Shown here in pieces: positions 1 through 12,659 of a DNA stretch of 64,000 bases. The translations under genes and the position numbers were made by a program. The notes below the pieces were generated by a model that saw only the letters and a list, made by a program, of their open reading frames with translations, was not told the origin of the DNA and did no database searches. How positions within the stretch are numbered: position 1 is the stretch's first letter; each line of letters opens with the position of its first letter. This DNA comes from Chinchilla lanigera (taxonomy: Eukaryota; Chordata; Mammalia; Rodentia; Chinchillidae). The stretch covers positions 5,414,280-5,478,279 of the forward strand of contig NW_004955418.1 of NCBI RefSeq assembly GCF_000276665.1. The letters run 5' to 3'.

Positions 1-1760
1 TGGTATATTTTACAAATCGCTTGGGTAGCATGAAACCCATAAATAGCCCTCACAGGATGACAACAGGATGTAGGCTCTGCTGCACCCCAGAACTGTCTCC
101 AAATGTCCAAAAGAAGAGTTTTGCCCAATTTTGGAGGGAATAGCAGTGATCAAATGCTTCAGGATAGGAGGAAGAACAGATGGAATTGTTGCTTAGCAAG
201 CTCAGGTTGATAGGTTTATTAGCAAATGGAATTGGAAGGTAGGTTTAGAGGTGCAATAATGCCAGTAATAGCAAAGAACAAATCTTACCTAATTGTCGCA
301 ACTTCCCTAGAGACTACACTTCCAGATGCTAGAATAGTCTGTTGTCCTAGAAGTAAATTATTTCTTCAGATCTTTGAGGAAGGAAGGAAGATTTTAGATT
401 TTCTGTGACTACATATCTATAAAGCAGACATATCTATAAACCTTATATAAATATCAGTCTAACTTCACATGATGACAATACAGAAGCAGGCATATACAGG
501 AGTCTTATCCTACACTCTTCATTCTTGCCTGTCAGAACCCATCATTTTCTATTTTATTATTCTTGCTATCCTGTAGTCATTTTCCCCAGTTATTCAGTGA
601 AGCAATTATGCATCCATCCTAGTTACATTCTTAGCTATAATATGTTCCATGTGAAATTGCTGGGAATATGAGACCTTCCAAGAAAAGTAACAAAAACAAA
701 TCACACATTCAAATGATGATCTGTAGTCCTCATAAAGAGAAAATATTAAAGTAAATCATTTGAAGTTCAAAAATATTTACAACTTTCATGGGCACCAGAA
801 AGATAAAAAGAATGCTTGGTCAGAACTATTCCTCAAGAATCCTAGAAGCAACGTGAAACTCAAGCTGTGAATCTGAAAAGGAATGTAAAGTATTAACAAG
901 TACTATCAATGTATCATCATCATTGCCTAGAAATATTTTCCCCTTGCTTCTGAAACATCATTCATTTTTATCTGGATTAGAACAGTTCCTCTTCTGTCTC
1001 CCTTGTTCCGCTGGCCAGTGGGACAGATGAGTCATTTTACCATCTGGGCTAAAGGAAAGGGAGATGTATGGCTGAATAAAGCTGAATATTATCTGTATAA
1101 TGATGGCCCTCCAGTCCAAAATATCTCTCTTTTTCAGTGTCCTCATCTACACTTAATCTCTGTCCAAAACAAAATTAGGGAGTATTCTACAAAAGCAGTT
1201 TCTGGCTACTTCCTCCTATGTCTAAGAAGGTCAATATTTCCAAACTTTTGGCAATAGAAACTCCAAGCAACACTAACTATTTAAAGGTTTTATAATATCT
1301 GCAAAAGTTAAAATAAAATGATTTAGCAAAATATATAGCACCATACATTTTTTAAAGTGCTATTCAATATCCTAAATAACAATTACTAAATGAAAAGTCA
1401 ATACATACCTGAAAAAACTAAAATCAATGCTTGCTTATAGGTAGAATTAAGATTATTCAAAGAGCTATGAGCTTGCAAATGGTGTGTGTCTACATATATG
1501 GTAAAAAAAAGGAAATACAGTGTAGTTACCCTCACAAAATTTATAAATGAATAGAATCAAAATTATAGACTATATGTAGAATACATATGTGTTTCTGGGA
1601 ATAGGAGACCTCTAAAATGTTATAGATAATAAACTCTTGTTTTTTTAAGGTTAGAGTTCTGTCTTTCATAAAGAATTAATATAAATTATATGGTTCACTA
1701 TTTTATATTGTTCTATTTTATAGGCATATATATGTTTATGATGTTTTCAATTTTCAAAAC
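1..1760. other. Intergenic DNA, nothing recognised
   Basis: AT-rich, with only short chance reading frames. No repeat family or exon with splice signals was recognised. Confidence 0.5.
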
Positions 1761-1761
1761 A

Positions 1762-1926
1762 TGGTAGCCAGGTGTGCTGGTACATATCTGTAATTCCAGC
1801 AGGCTGTGAGGCTGAGGTATTGGGACTCCAGGTTCAAGAATTTGTCTCAAAATAAAAATAGAAAAAAGCTCGGGATGCATCTCGGTGTGAAAGCCCTGGA
1901 TTCAATCCCCAGTACTACAAAAAAAG
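1762..1926 (+). repeat. B1-ID composite SINE
   Basis: A degraded 7SL-type head (GCCAGGTGTGCTGGTACAT..., ...TGTAATTCCAGC) is followed by an ID-like tRNA segment (...GATTCAATCCCCAGTACTAC) and an A tail. Such B4-type dimers are typical of rodents. Confidence 0.75.
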
Positions 1927-2085
1927 ATAAATAAATACGTATAAAAATAAAATATGGACATAAATTTCCATTAATTAAATAATAGGCATACTGGTACAAT
2001 GATAGCCTTTGTGCCACATCCTACTACTGACGAGTATGGCTCAGGTACATGACAAAGGCTAGAATCAAGTTATTTAATGTTGTGA

Positions 2086-2131
2086 CATAATAATATATAT
2101 TTTATATATATAGTATATTTATCATATATAT
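2086..2131. repeat. TA-rich simple repeat
   Basis: Alternating TA tracts. Confidence 0.8.
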
Positions 2132-2389
2132 AATACGCTCAGTTTCTATCACAGAGGTGCTGAAACACTTGTAATTTCCAAAGAGATGGGGAGCTAAGAA
2201 TATCTTTTGCCTTGTATCTAATCTTTGACCATGGTTCCTGGCTCAAAATTCTTAAATCCTTTGTAATTTCCTTGATTATAGGAGCATCTTTTGCTGTGCT
2301 GAGGAGACCCTTGATGAGCTCCTGCATATTTTCAGAATAGAGCCTGGTCCAGAAAGACCAAGTCATAATTAAAAGTTTGGGACTTTCAA

Positions 2390-2910
2390 CCTCACTTCAT
2401 TCTCCAGGTAAAGGAGAGGATCTAGATATAGAGTTAAAAATTGATTGTGCCTACATGATAAGCCTCTATAAAAAGCCCTAAAGTATGAGATTCAAAAGTT
2501 TCTAGGTTAGTCAACACATCAGTATGCTTGCCAAATACACATCAACTCCTTGAAGATGGCAGCTTTTGTATGCAAGATGCTTCTGAGCCTTACCTTTGTA
2601 CCTCTTCAACTGGCTGCTCATCTGTACCATTTATTATAGCTCTTGTAATAAACATGTAAACATTCTTCTTTGATTTCTTTGAGCCATCAAATTATTGAAA
2701 CTTAGGAAGGGGGTGTAGGACTGATAGGCCAATAGAAGTATGGAGAAACTGAAAACTCACTAATTCTAATTGGCATCAAAAGTTGCAGTTAGTTTTCTGG
2801 GACTGAACTCTTAACTCGTGGGATCTGACACTGACTCCAGTCAATGGAGTCAGAATTGAATTGACCCTAAGCTGGTATTGGAGAATTAGTCTGTCAGTAC
2901 ACTTGGTCAT
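2390..2910 (+). mobile_element. ERVL-type LTR (MER21-like), solo
   Basis: It shows the family layout: a CCTCTATAAAAAGCCC TATA-like segment near 2463, a polyadenylation signal AATAAACATG near 2647, GAGCCATCAAATTATTGAA near 2681, and an end region with GGGACTGAACTCTTAACTCG and GGATCTGACACTGACTCC near 2800-2840. It is old and diverged. No internal viral gene adjoins it. Confidence 0.7.
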
Positions 2911-3231
2911 GGAAGTATTGGAAGTGTTTAGTAGAAACAACAATTTATTTTCCATTGTAGTTTCTGACACGTTATACATAGTTGAGAAAAATGGTGATAT
3001 TCAGTATGAAAAAAGATAGTATGGAGTCTAATAATTTTAGAGCTGACAGGGATCTTGTGAAGATAGTATAGAACAACCATTTCATTTTGCACAAAGAATA
3101 ATATGTTAACTTTGTGTAGGTTATTGAGTTACGGGAGGAGAATCAGAACACAACCGAAATATCAGTTCAGTGTTCTTTTTCCAATATCATTCTGCATTTC
3201 CGTGACTACTGACTCAGTTTTGGAAATGCAA

Positions 3232-3258
3232 TCATCATTATCATCATCATCATCAGTC
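3232..3258. repeat. (ATC)n microsatellite
   Basis: Short run of ATC triplets next to the MIR. Confidence 0.8.
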
Positions 3259-3269
3259 AATCAGTAATC

Positions 3270-3460
3270 ATTGTCACTAATTACTGAATGCTCACTATGT
3301 GCTGGTTACTGCGCTAACCACTAATTATCTCATTATTCTTCACAATAATGCTTTTGAGTAGATGCTGTTACAATGCTCATTTTCCAGATGTAGAAAACAA
3401 GAATTAGGTCACCCAGTTAGTAAAAAACAAATAGGAACTGCAGACAAAACTTTTAACTAT
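3270..3460 (+). repeat. MIR SINE
   Basis: The MIR core is readable: ACTGAATGCTCACTATGTGC, then TATCTCATTATTCTTCACAA, then TTTCCAGATGTAGAAAAC and GGTCACCCAGTTAGTAA. Confidence 0.85.
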
Positions 3461-3790
3461 TATGCTCTATTTGAATAACTAGGGTGCTCACATCTAGGCT
3501 TTATGGGTGGATATTGTAAGAAAATAGCATCTAATCTAAGGAGAAAATTTCTGACTTTCCATTTTGATAATTTCAAATTAGAATACAATTTCAGTGAGCT
3601 CCCCTGATCTTGCTGAATGGACCTTGGGAAAAGATTTGTATTGAGTAGGAAAGTGGAAGAATCAATATCAATTCATCCTTTTAATTCTTCATGTTTCTAT
3701 TTTTCTCACTAATCAGCTGATAGTGTTATGTATCTCAGAGCCTATCTGTCTCTGCATTTTGCAATTAAGACAATTAGAATATATTTTGAA

Positions 3791-3951
3791 GCTGGACATG
3801 CTGGCACATACCTGCAATCCCAGCACTGGGGAGGTGGAGGCAGGAGGATTACTTTGAGTTCAAGGCCAGCCTGTGTTACAAAGTGAGTTCAAGTCCAGTC
3901 TGAACTGCATAGTGAAACCCTGTCTCAAAAAGGCAAAAAAAAAAAAAAAAA
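3791..3951 (+). repeat. B1-type SINE (7SL-derived)
   Basis: GCTGGACATGCTGGCACATA ... CAATCCCAGCACTGGGGAGG ... GTGAAACCCTGTCTC plus an A tail. The right half contains a second GAGTTCAAG...CAG segment, so it is longer than a murid B1. Confidence 0.88.
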
Positions 3952-4467
3952 TTCACTTTTTAAAAAATTAACTGAATCTAATTTTCGACATTGACTGTTC
4001 AGCCCACTGTGGACATTTGCCACTTCTTTTGGTTACCTGGAATCTGAACTTCTTTCCAGTTTGAGGAATTTTCTACCATAAAAATCTTAGACAGTGGCAT
4101 AGCTTCACATTATAGTAGCAGAATATGTCAGCTCCTTGCTCTCTCACTCTCTATTGGCACATGATTTAGGCTCTGGTAATCAAATACCCCTTCCAGGAAC
4201 TTTGGCTTAGGAACTAGTGAGATAAAGAAACATGGTTAGGGAAGGATTTATGTTGGCAGTGACAGCAGCCAATTTTTAGTAGCCTAGTTGCCAAGAGCAC
4301 CACTCTGTGTTGGAGTAGGCTGTATCATCTGGTGCTCAATGAAGTGACAGCAGTGTCCTCACTAGCCTGGTCCTCACTAGCTAGTGTGTATCCTTGCTTT
4401 AATGGTGATTAAAATTAAAACTAAAGTGACAGTATGAATTTACAGACAAAAGCTAGCCTTAACTGGA

Positions 4468-4530
4468 GAGAAAGAAAGAAAGAAAGAAAGGAAGGAAGGA
4501 AGGAAGGAAGGAAGGAAAGAAGGAAGGAAT
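4468..4530 (+). repeat. GAAA/GGAA microsatellite
   Basis: A run of GAAA units passing into GGAA units. Confidence 0.9.
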
Positions 4531-4539
4531 GAAGAAAAG

Positions 4540-6040
4540 ACTCCAGCTTGAGTAGTAGCTGGAGGGGAGATACTCTAGAGAAGAGGATCAGAGTGACCCA
4601 CCCACAAAAGAATGGAGACTAGTTTTATGGAGTGCTACGGCTGGTTAAAATCCAGTCAATCATTATGTCAGTCTTGATTTATAACTCAGGAATTCTCATG
4701 ACTTGAGGGGCAATTTGGTTTCCATGATAAGAATCCTCATGGCTTGGGGTAGTCTTATAATGTGAGCTCTGCTGCAATCCAGGTGACCATAGGTTTACAA
4801 TAATGGAATCTTTTAGATGTAAGTGTTCTCAGTCTTGAAGGCTCTTTGCTTGAGAAGAGAGGCTCAAACCTGCAGAAGCACAGTGAGTACTAGTGACCCC
4901 TGAGGCCTCCAAAGGGAAATGCACCATTAGAATGGAGCAGTGGACACTGTGGACTGCAGTAGTTGGTGAATTAATCTAGTTCAGACACCACCCAGGAGAG
5001 GGCAACTGGCCGGTAGCCATTTTGAAAAGGGGCAACAGAGGCTAGAACTCAGAGAGGCTGTGAGTTGGCTCCATCTAGTGGCTCCAAGTGTCAGGGTGAG
5101 GTACACATGAGTTCAACCTGGTAAGAGGTCAGGGAGTCAAGTTCAGCTGGGAAAGGAGTTGAATTCAAGCCAGCAGGAGGCAGTCAAAGTATTGTGATTG
5201 AAAAATTCATGTCCTAGCCTGACAGCCATAAATGAAAAGCAAGCTGAACTTCAGTGGATCTAAAGGCCCAAGATTGCTGGGACTATCCACCACCACCATA
5301 ATTCTACTGCTGGCTTGCTGGGATCAAACAACATGGATCTGGGCTATGTCTGCCTTCTCTGTCAAACAGTGACAGCAGAGACACATCCTGAAGTAGACAA
5401 TTTTTTCTGCTTTTCTTCCTTTCTTCACGTTTGTATTTATTTTTCTAGTTTTTATCTTCATTTATTTGCTCTTGTTTTTATGAGTGAGAACATTGCTTCT
5501 AGATTTTTGTTTGTTATGTTCTGTTATTTCATTTTTCCTTCTTTCTTTCCCTCCTGTCTTCTTCACCAGTTCCCAAAGCTTGTGAAATCTCCCTTTGACC
5601 TTCAGGCTTGCTTCTAATCCCTTTCTCTTCTTCTATTTCTCTATTTTTCTCCTAACCCCTTTTAAATTTTCTTCCCTGTGGGTAAAAATCACCATTTTGA
5701 GGGAACATTTACTGCACACAATTTTCTGTTTTGTTTTAGATTTGGCTATATAACAAAGATCCTGTTTATATTATTAAGGTGGCAAATTAATAGTTACCAT
5801 AGTTTGTCATTTTCTAGAATGTGTTTGATGCTATTGTTATTACCAGTTGTACTATGTTAGCCAAGGTGATATGACTGTTCTAATCAGCTGTCCTTCCTTG
5901 TATATCAAGACTGAGATTGCCTAAGGGTCATAAACAATAAGATAAGTTAATGCCAAAGAACCATGGTCTAGGGCAAATAGACAGAAATTTCTTATTCTCA
6001 ATAAATTGAAGAGGTATGATGTTGCAACACACTCAAAACC
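4540..6040. other. Intergenic DNA, mostly unassigned
   Basis: 4540-5300 shows no known repeat. 5300-6040 may be the 5' region of the L1 that follows, but no diagnostic segment was found. Confidence 0.4.
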
Positions 6041-6196
6041 CAAAAGCCAGCTACACCTGGAAAACATCTCTGAGAAGTAGTCATTTCATAAAGATTCTCA
6101 ATATTAGCAATAAAGATACCTACCATGAACAATTTACAAGCATAAACACAGGAATTAAACTAAAAGACATAGAAAAGGAGAAGACAAAGACGTAAA

Positions 6197-6397
6197 ATGA
6201 AACCCCAGATGTCCAGCTCACCAAAGGCAAACCTAGGGGGCAATAAGGGAGAACAATTCAAAAGCTACCCACCTCGACTCTCTGAAGTAGTGACAATGGA
6301 AATAACAAAGCAAATGAATAAAACTTTAGAAAAAATCAAATCAGAAGTAATTTCACAGATAAGTTCAGAGATGATGACCTTAATGAATGTCCTCTAA
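6197..6397 (+). pseudogene. L1 ORF1-like fragment
   Basis: 66 codons beginning MKPQMSSSPKANL and running into a heptad-like stretch (TKQMNKTLEKIKSEVISQIS), as expected for the coiled-coil N-terminal part of an L1 ORF1 protein. It is cut by the B1 insertion. The assignment rests on position and coiled-coil character, not on an alignment. Confidence 0.45.
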
Positions 6398-6516
6398 TCC
6401 AAGCACCTGGGAGGCTGAGGCATGAGGATTGAAGTGAATTCAAAGTCAGCTTGGGCTACATAGTGAGCTTAGGACTACCCTGCATTACATAGTGAGACCC
6501 TGTCTCAAAAAAAAGC
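6396..6516 (+). repeat. B1-type SINE inside L1
   Basis: AAGCACCTGGGAGGCTGAGG ... GTGAGACCCTGTCTC plus A tail; the 5' end is missing. It interrupts the L1 ORF1 frame. Confidence 0.8.
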
Positions 6517-6784
6517 AAAAAGCCTGCAAGGGACCATGAAAAATCAAATGAAAAGCTGCCAAGTGATGCAATGAAGAATAACATAAGTTTGATCAGAGTC
6601 AATAAAAAGGCAGGAGATAGGGCAAACAACATAAAAACCTGTTCACAGAAGTGTGGCAGAAACTTCCCAAACAGGTTAAAAGAATTTGAAATACAAATAA
6701 GTGAGGTATATTGAACTCCAATTACCACAAAAAAAAGCAATGAAGACTCAAATCTATGCAATTTGAAATAAAAAGGATAAAATC

Positions 6785-9370
6785 ATGATGAATCTTGCAG
6801 AAATCCACAAGATCATTAATACCTACTTCAAGAACCTATATTCTAATAAGATGGGAAATATAGAAGAAATGGACAAATTCCTAGATACATATGAGTTACC
6901 AAAGTGGAATCAAGAAGTTATAAGGATTCTAACTAACCCAACATCAGTCAGTCAAATTGAAGATGTAATTTAAAACCTACCAATAAAGGAAAGCCCAGGT
7001 CCTGATACATTCATTGTTGAATTCTATGAGAAATTTAGAGATCTAATGCCACTACTCCTCAAATGGATTAATGAAATTGAAAGGGAAACAATACTCCTAG
7101 ACTCATTCCTGGAAGCAAGCATTACCTTGATACCAAAACCATTGAAAGATCCAACCAAAAACAAGAATTACATGTCAATCTCCCTCCTGTACATAGATGC
7201 AAAAATCCTCCATAAGATACCCACAAACAGAATGCAGAAAATCATCAAGAAGTTATATACCATGACCAAGTAGGATTCAACCCAGGGATGCAGGAATGGC
7301 TCAACATATGTAAATAAATAAATGTAATAAACTGTATTAACAGTGCCAAGGACAAAAACTGTATGATCATCTCAGTAGATGCAGAAAAAGCTTTTGACAA
7401 AGTCCAACACCTATGCATGATATTCATGATAAAAACCCTGCAGAAAATTGGAATAGATGATCTTTATTTCAATCTGATAAAGGCCAGCTATGACAAATAG
7501 CCAACATCATACTAAACAGGAACTAGACAAGGATGTCCACTGTCACCACTCCTATTCAGTATAGTTCTAGAACATTAGACAAAGTAATTAGACAAGAGAA
7601 AGAAAAAAACAGAATAAGGATAGAAAAGGAAGACATTAAATTATCATTATGTGCAGATGATATCATAATCTACATAGAAGACCCCAAAAACTCCACCAAC
7701 AGACTTTTAGATTTAATAATTAAATTCAATAGCATATCTGGATACAAAATCAACATTCAAAATCTAGCATTCCTGTACACAAACAACAAACTCACTGAGA
7801 AAGAAATTAGAGAAACTGCACCTTTCACAATAGCATTCAAAAAATGAAATACCAGGAATCAACCTAATGAAGGAAGTAAAAGATGTCTACATTGAAAACT
7901 ACACTACTCTGAAAAAGGGGATTGAAAAGGATATCAGAAAATGGAAAGATACCCTTTGTTCTTGAGTAGGAAGAATCAATATAGTGAAAATGGCTGTAAT
8001 CCCAAAATTGTTATACAGATTTAACGCAACCCCAGTCAAAATACTAATAGCATAGCTCACAGATTAGAGAAAACAATCCTAAATTTCATTTGGAACCAGA
8101 AGAGACCTAAAAGAGCAAAAACAATTCTGGGCAACAAAGGCATCACAATCCCTGACTTGAAATTATACTCAAAGCTACAGTGATAAAACCAGCATGGTAC
8201 TGGCAAAAAACAGACCCAAGGATCAATGGAACATACTAGCAGATTCAGAAACAACCCCAGACATACTCAGCCACCTTATCTTCGACAAAGAGGCCAAACA
8301 CCTTCACTGAAAGAAAGATAGTTTGTTTAATAAATGGTGCTGGAAAAACTGGTTTTCCACATGCCAAAGACTACAACTAGGTCCATATCTCTGGCCATGC
8401 AGTAAACTAAAATTGAGATGGATCAGAGATCTAAATATTAAAACAATCAACAAATCTGCTGGAAGGTAGAATAGGTAGAACTATTAAAGATATAGGTGTA
8501 AGGAAAGATTTTATAAACAAAACCCCAGGGCTAGGGATATAGCTCAGTGTCACAAGCACCTGCCTGGCAAGTGCAAGTTTGTGAGTTCAATTCCCAGTAC
8601 CAAAAAATAAAAAAATTAAAAAAAAAACCAATCACACAGGAAATATCAGAAAAAATCAACAACTGAGATTTCATCTTATTAAAAAGCTTTTGCACAGCAA
8701 AAAAACTGCCAACAGAGTGAAGAGACAACCCACAGAGTGGGAAATAATTTTTGCCAGCTGTTCCTCAAAGGACTAATATCTAAAATATATAAAGAACTCA
8801 GAAAAATCAGACCCCCAAATTAAAGGCCCAATCCAAAAAAAGGCATCTGAGATGAATACATACTTCTCAGATTAAGAAGCACAAACAGCAAATGAATATA
8901 TGAAAAAATGTTCAACATCACTGGTCATTTGAGAGACGCAAATTAATATAACACTGAGATTCTATCTCACCCCAGAAAGAATGGCTATTATCAAGAAATC
9001 AACCAATAATAAAAGCTGGCAAGGCTGTGAAGGAAAAGGAATCCTTCTCTACTGTTGGAATGTAGTCTGTTGCAGCCACTGTGGAAAACAGTGTGGAGAT
9101 GCCCCAAAATCTAAAGCTAGAGGTTCCATTTGACCCAGCTATTCTCTTTCTTGGTATCTTCCTGAAACAATTAAAAGCATCATATCACAGCAATATATGC
9201 ACACCCATGTTTATAGGAGCACAGTTTGCAATAGGTAAATGTTGGAAACAGCTCAAATGCCCATCAACTGATGAATGGATAAAGAAGATGTGGGTTTTTT
9301 TACACAGTGGAGTACACTGTGCCATACATAAGGATAAACTTGAGACCTTTATAGGTAAATGGATATAACT
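6785..9370 (+). pseudogene. L1 ORF2 reverse-transcriptase remnant
   Basis: Disrupted frames (6785-6973, 7046-7273, 7533-7847, then further pieces) read as L1 ORF2. Family motifs visible are MDKFLDTYELPKWNQE, ITLIPKPLKDPTKNKN and the catalytic ADD core (LCADDIIIYIEDPKNS near 7650). A later piece at 9081-9368 resembles the ORF2 C terminus (VPFDPAILFLGI). At least several stops and frameshifts separate the pieces, so it cannot encode an active enzyme. Confidence 0.88.
8528..8620 (+). repeat. ID SINE inside L1
   Basis: GGGCTAGGGATATAGCTCAG ... TGTGAGTTCAATTCCCAGTA plus A tail. tRNA-like A and B boxes are present. Confidence 0.88.
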
Positions 9371-9485
9371 TGAAACCATACTCATCAATAAAATAAATCA
9401 GACTCACATATGTAAACAGTGTATTGTCTCCCTAGTATGAGAAGTAGAAAGTATAAATAGGGACCAAAATAATAGATATTGTGAA

Positions 9486-9680
9486 ATAGGAAGAAAATGT
9501 TCAAAGGGGAAGGGAAAGAAAGGACAGGAAGGGAAGAAGGAAGGAAGAAAGGAAAGGAAGGAAGGAAGGAAGGAAGGAAGAAGAAGAACATAAAGAAAAT
9601 AGAAGAAAAAGTGGAAAGAAAGCTTTTGTAAGTAAGGAGGGCAAAAGGGCTTGAAGAGAGCAAAGGAAAAGGGGAAGAAA
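9486..9680 (+). repeat. GGAA-rich polypurine tract
   Basis: Almost pure A/G on the + strand, part of the L1 3' UTR. Confidence 0.85.
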
Positions 9681-9779
9681 AGAATTATGATATATCATGT
9701 ACTGGTACAAATTCCACATGATGGATGTTATCATTATGTATATCTAAAATGTACCAATAAAATTAATTAAAAACAATAA

Positions 9780-10538
9780 AAATTTTAACAAAGGTAAAAA
9801 AAGAAGTGAACTTTAGAAAATGAAACTTGTAACTAGAATCTTAGAGGAGAAATGAAGAACAGACTATGTTCATAAGAGTAGTGTTGAATTTAAATAAACA
9901 TATAGAAATTAAAATATGATAGTTGAAAAAAATAATTCAATAGAAGGAATTAAAGATAATGCTTAAGAACTGTCCCAGAAAGTTGGACACAAAAGAAAAG
10001 ATGATAGGGTGACAGAAAAGAATTGGAAAATATCTACAGAGAAAGAGAGAGAGAGAGATTATTATCAATGTAATATAAGAAATTTTCAAGGGCTCTAAGA
10101 ATAAGTCTTCATACAGAAAAGATCTGCCCAATGCCTACCACATGAACCAAAACCCCATATTTAGAATACACTAAAATCTTAGAGCACCATGATCAAAGAA
10201 ACGTCCTCAAAGTACTGGGGAGGGGGACTAGACTACCTGCTATATTTGCTGTATGACTCATAATCAGTTATTGAGGATTTAGGTCATCCTACCAAGTTTA
10301 AGCAGATAAAACATTTGTAATTTGTTATAAAATGGCTTACACTACTGTGGGAAAGGCTAATGAAACAGGCTCTAATTTGAGCTTCCAAGAATTATGCCGA
10401 GTCATATTGCAAAACCAGGCCACCAGCAGAACTTCTGCCCTCAGCTTGAGGAGGGAAGCAGCACCAAGAGCCTGACCCACAGGAAACGTCACTGCTACAC
10501 CATCTTCAGTGCTGCCTGCACAAGCCGCAGTGTACTGT
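9780..10538. other. Intergenic DNA, nothing recognised
   Basis: AT-rich, with a short GA run at 10038-10058. No gene or repeat family assigned. Confidence 0.5.
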
Positions 10539-10539
10539 A

Positions 10540-10945
10540 TTAGCCAGCTTTTCATTTCTGGGAAAAATACCTGACATAAAGTAAAAGGTGGAAGGGGTTA
10601 TTTTTCGCTCACGACTTGAGAAGATTTATTCCATGACTCTGCACCATGGTGGAAGAGTATGGTGAAGGAAAGCTGCTGAATTCACGGCAGCCAGGGAGCA
10701 GAGAGATAAGCAGAGTCAGAGAGGAGGGGGCCAGAAATAGTCCCCATGCGCATGCCCCCATGACTTACCTAGAAACACCCAGATGTGTGCTTCACTAACC
10801 TCCTCAGCATCTCTCAAGCGATTCCAGTGGACAATCAAGCTTAGCCACTGCACATACCAACAGAGTGGATGCCCCAGGCTCTAACTCTGTACTGGCACAA
10901 AACTCAAGTCCAGACCGTAAGATCACCAGCACAACTATTAGAGAT
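10540..10945 (-). mobile_element. MaLR-like LTR, diverged
   Basis: On the + strand it reads like the reverse complement of a MaLR LTR: GGAAAAATACCTGACATAAA near the left end, then GGTTATTTTTCGCTCACGAC, CACCATGGTGGAAGAG and, towards the right, TGGACAATCAAGCTTAGCC. The boundaries are soft. Confidence 0.5.
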
Positions 10946-11308
10946 AATTGCTAACGTTGACTGATAATGATAATGTTCACATTCCACATCACATTAGTGC
11001 AACTAATTGATAGAACCTAAACTATACCTGGAAAACTAACAGCAAAGGAAGTCTCAGGAAGCAGAACTCTCAGGTTTCCAGTGTCTCCAGCATATGAAGG
11101 CACGTTAGAAAGTTGTGAAGGCTGGAAAGCCAATCACACTGTCTATCTTAGTCTGGCACACACGTCCAGCACACACACCCTCTTCTTTGCATAAACTCTT
11201 GCACCACAGTTGCCATTAACTATGCTTAAACTCTCTATAAAAGGAAAGAATCCAAATCTTATCAGTCCCTGTACCCACTTCTCAATCTAATATTGATGTC
11301 CTGAAGCC

Positions 11309-11575
11309 TAGCATTTCTCAAAACCTAGCCTGCTTTAGAATCACACAGCGATGGCAAACCTTTTAGAGCTTTCAATGATGACAAACAGCTCACTGAGGCA
11401 TTTCAATGATGACAAACGGCTCACTGCGTAGGCTCACCACGACTGATAGAGGTTTCATTTAACATGAATTATAAAGTACTACTCCCAATGATTCTGATTC
11501 CTTTAGTCTGAGATGCAGCCCCCAAATTTGCATTTATAGCAGTTCATAGGGGATGCTAATGCTGCTTGTTCAGGG
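11309..11575 (+). mobile_element. MER5-like hAT-Charlie remnant
   Basis: Right-hand part reads ATGATTCTGATTCCTTTAG ... AATTTGCATTTATAGCAG ... GATGCTAATGCTGCTTGTTC, the MER5 order. The left part (TTTCTCAAAACCTAGCC near 11313) fits its other end. A tandem duplication lies inside. Confidence 0.6.
11370..11427 (+). repeat. Tandem duplication, about 31-bp unit
   Basis: TTTCAATGATGACAAAC followed by (A/G)GCTCACTG occurs twice in tandem inside the MER5-like element, with the second copy starting at about 11401. Confidence 0.85.
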
Positions 11576-12367
11576 ACAACAATCTCGGAATGGACAAAAT
11601 CTACAGAATCAATTGTGTCATTGGTAAAATTGTAACCTTTTCTGAATGTTTATTGTTACCTTTGCCCTCAACCAGAACTGAGGTTGTCAAAGTGCCTGAA
11701 CTGTTCTGTGGGGATTATCAGAACAAGCTTGGAACACATGAGGTGCACCTCTGCCATCATGGGGTCCTTGAAATATGACATGAAACAGAACATCTCTCTC
11801 TCTTACCACTAAGTGAGGTTCATGTATGCATAAAATATACTTTTGAGTTAAAACATAACATTTGAGGCTTTATCTGTTACATTAACTGGTATTGCTCAAT
11901 GAATTCAAGATTGCTTATAAGTAAATATTGAAAACACACAGCACTGCTTTGGTTGTTCTGGGGAAGGTGAGACCATTGACATCAGCAGCTACAGTGATGG
12001 CAATACATGCAATACCTTCTCCAGGCATTTGGGAGCCAGAGGCAGAGCCTGTAGAGCAAGACGAAGAAATCCAGCAGCAAACAATAGGAATTGGAATAAG
12101 GTAATGCCACAAAGCTTGCTGTTCTTACAGAAATTGGGCCATTTTTCTTGAGTAAATACTCCCTGGACTGTTGTGAGACTTTGGTTAATTTTCAGTGATC
12201 AGGAAATGTTGATTCTGCCAGCTTTGCCAGCATTCCCATGGTTTTTATGGAAACGACCATTCTCAGAGTTCTTGTGCCACCACACTTGCTGACATTATTC
12301 TAAGGCTACGATTAGAACACAAGTCCTCTCACCCTTAACCAGTTCTCCTTTGATTTATGCACAGGGT

Positions 12368-12545
12368 TGTTGGGCTTCATGTGTATCAGAATTACCTAGA
12401 GGGCTTGTTAAAATACAGCTGAGTACCATACCTAGCATTTCTGATTCAGGTTTGAAACTGAACCTGAGAATTTGCATTTTTATAAAGCACTCAGGTAATG
12501 CTGATGCTGTTAGTCTGTAGATTTCTCTGAAGGACTACTGCATTA
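12368..12545 (+). mobile_element. MER5A-type hAT-Charlie remnant
   Basis: TATCAGAATTACCTAGAGG, GCTTGTTAAAATACAGC, CATTTCTGATTCAGG, GAGAATTTGCATTTTTATAA and GGTAATGCTGATGCTG appear in MER5A order. Confidence 0.85.
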
Positions 12546-12659
12546 TCCTACGTGGTTCCTTCAACCTACTACCCTAGGGTATGCGTCCCAACTATAGAAT
12601 TAACGATATACATAAGCTAATCATCCATAGTTTATCTAGGTAATGTATAATAACACAGT

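Larger units (their letters stand above)
6050..9780 (+). mobile_element. Rodent-type L1, internally deleted
   Basis: An ORF1-like start (6197-6397) is followed, after an inserted SINE, by ORF2 reverse-transcriptase sequence from about 6785, C-terminal ORF2 sequence to about 9370, a GGAA-rich polypurine tract (about 9490-9680) typical of L1 3' UTRs, and an AATAAAATTAATTAAAAAC end. The endonuclease part of ORF2 is missing. Stops and frameshifts make it inactive. A B1 (6396-6516) and an ID (8528-8620) are inserted in it. Confidence 0.85.

Noticed and set aside
2139..2366. 75-codon minus-strand frame near the ERVL-type LTR
   Set aside because: No similarity recognised, no flanking coding sequence, and its length is within chance expectation.
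4468..4530. CRISPR-like or regulatory repeat array
   Set aside because: A simple tetranucleotide microsatellite without spacers; the genome is mammalian.
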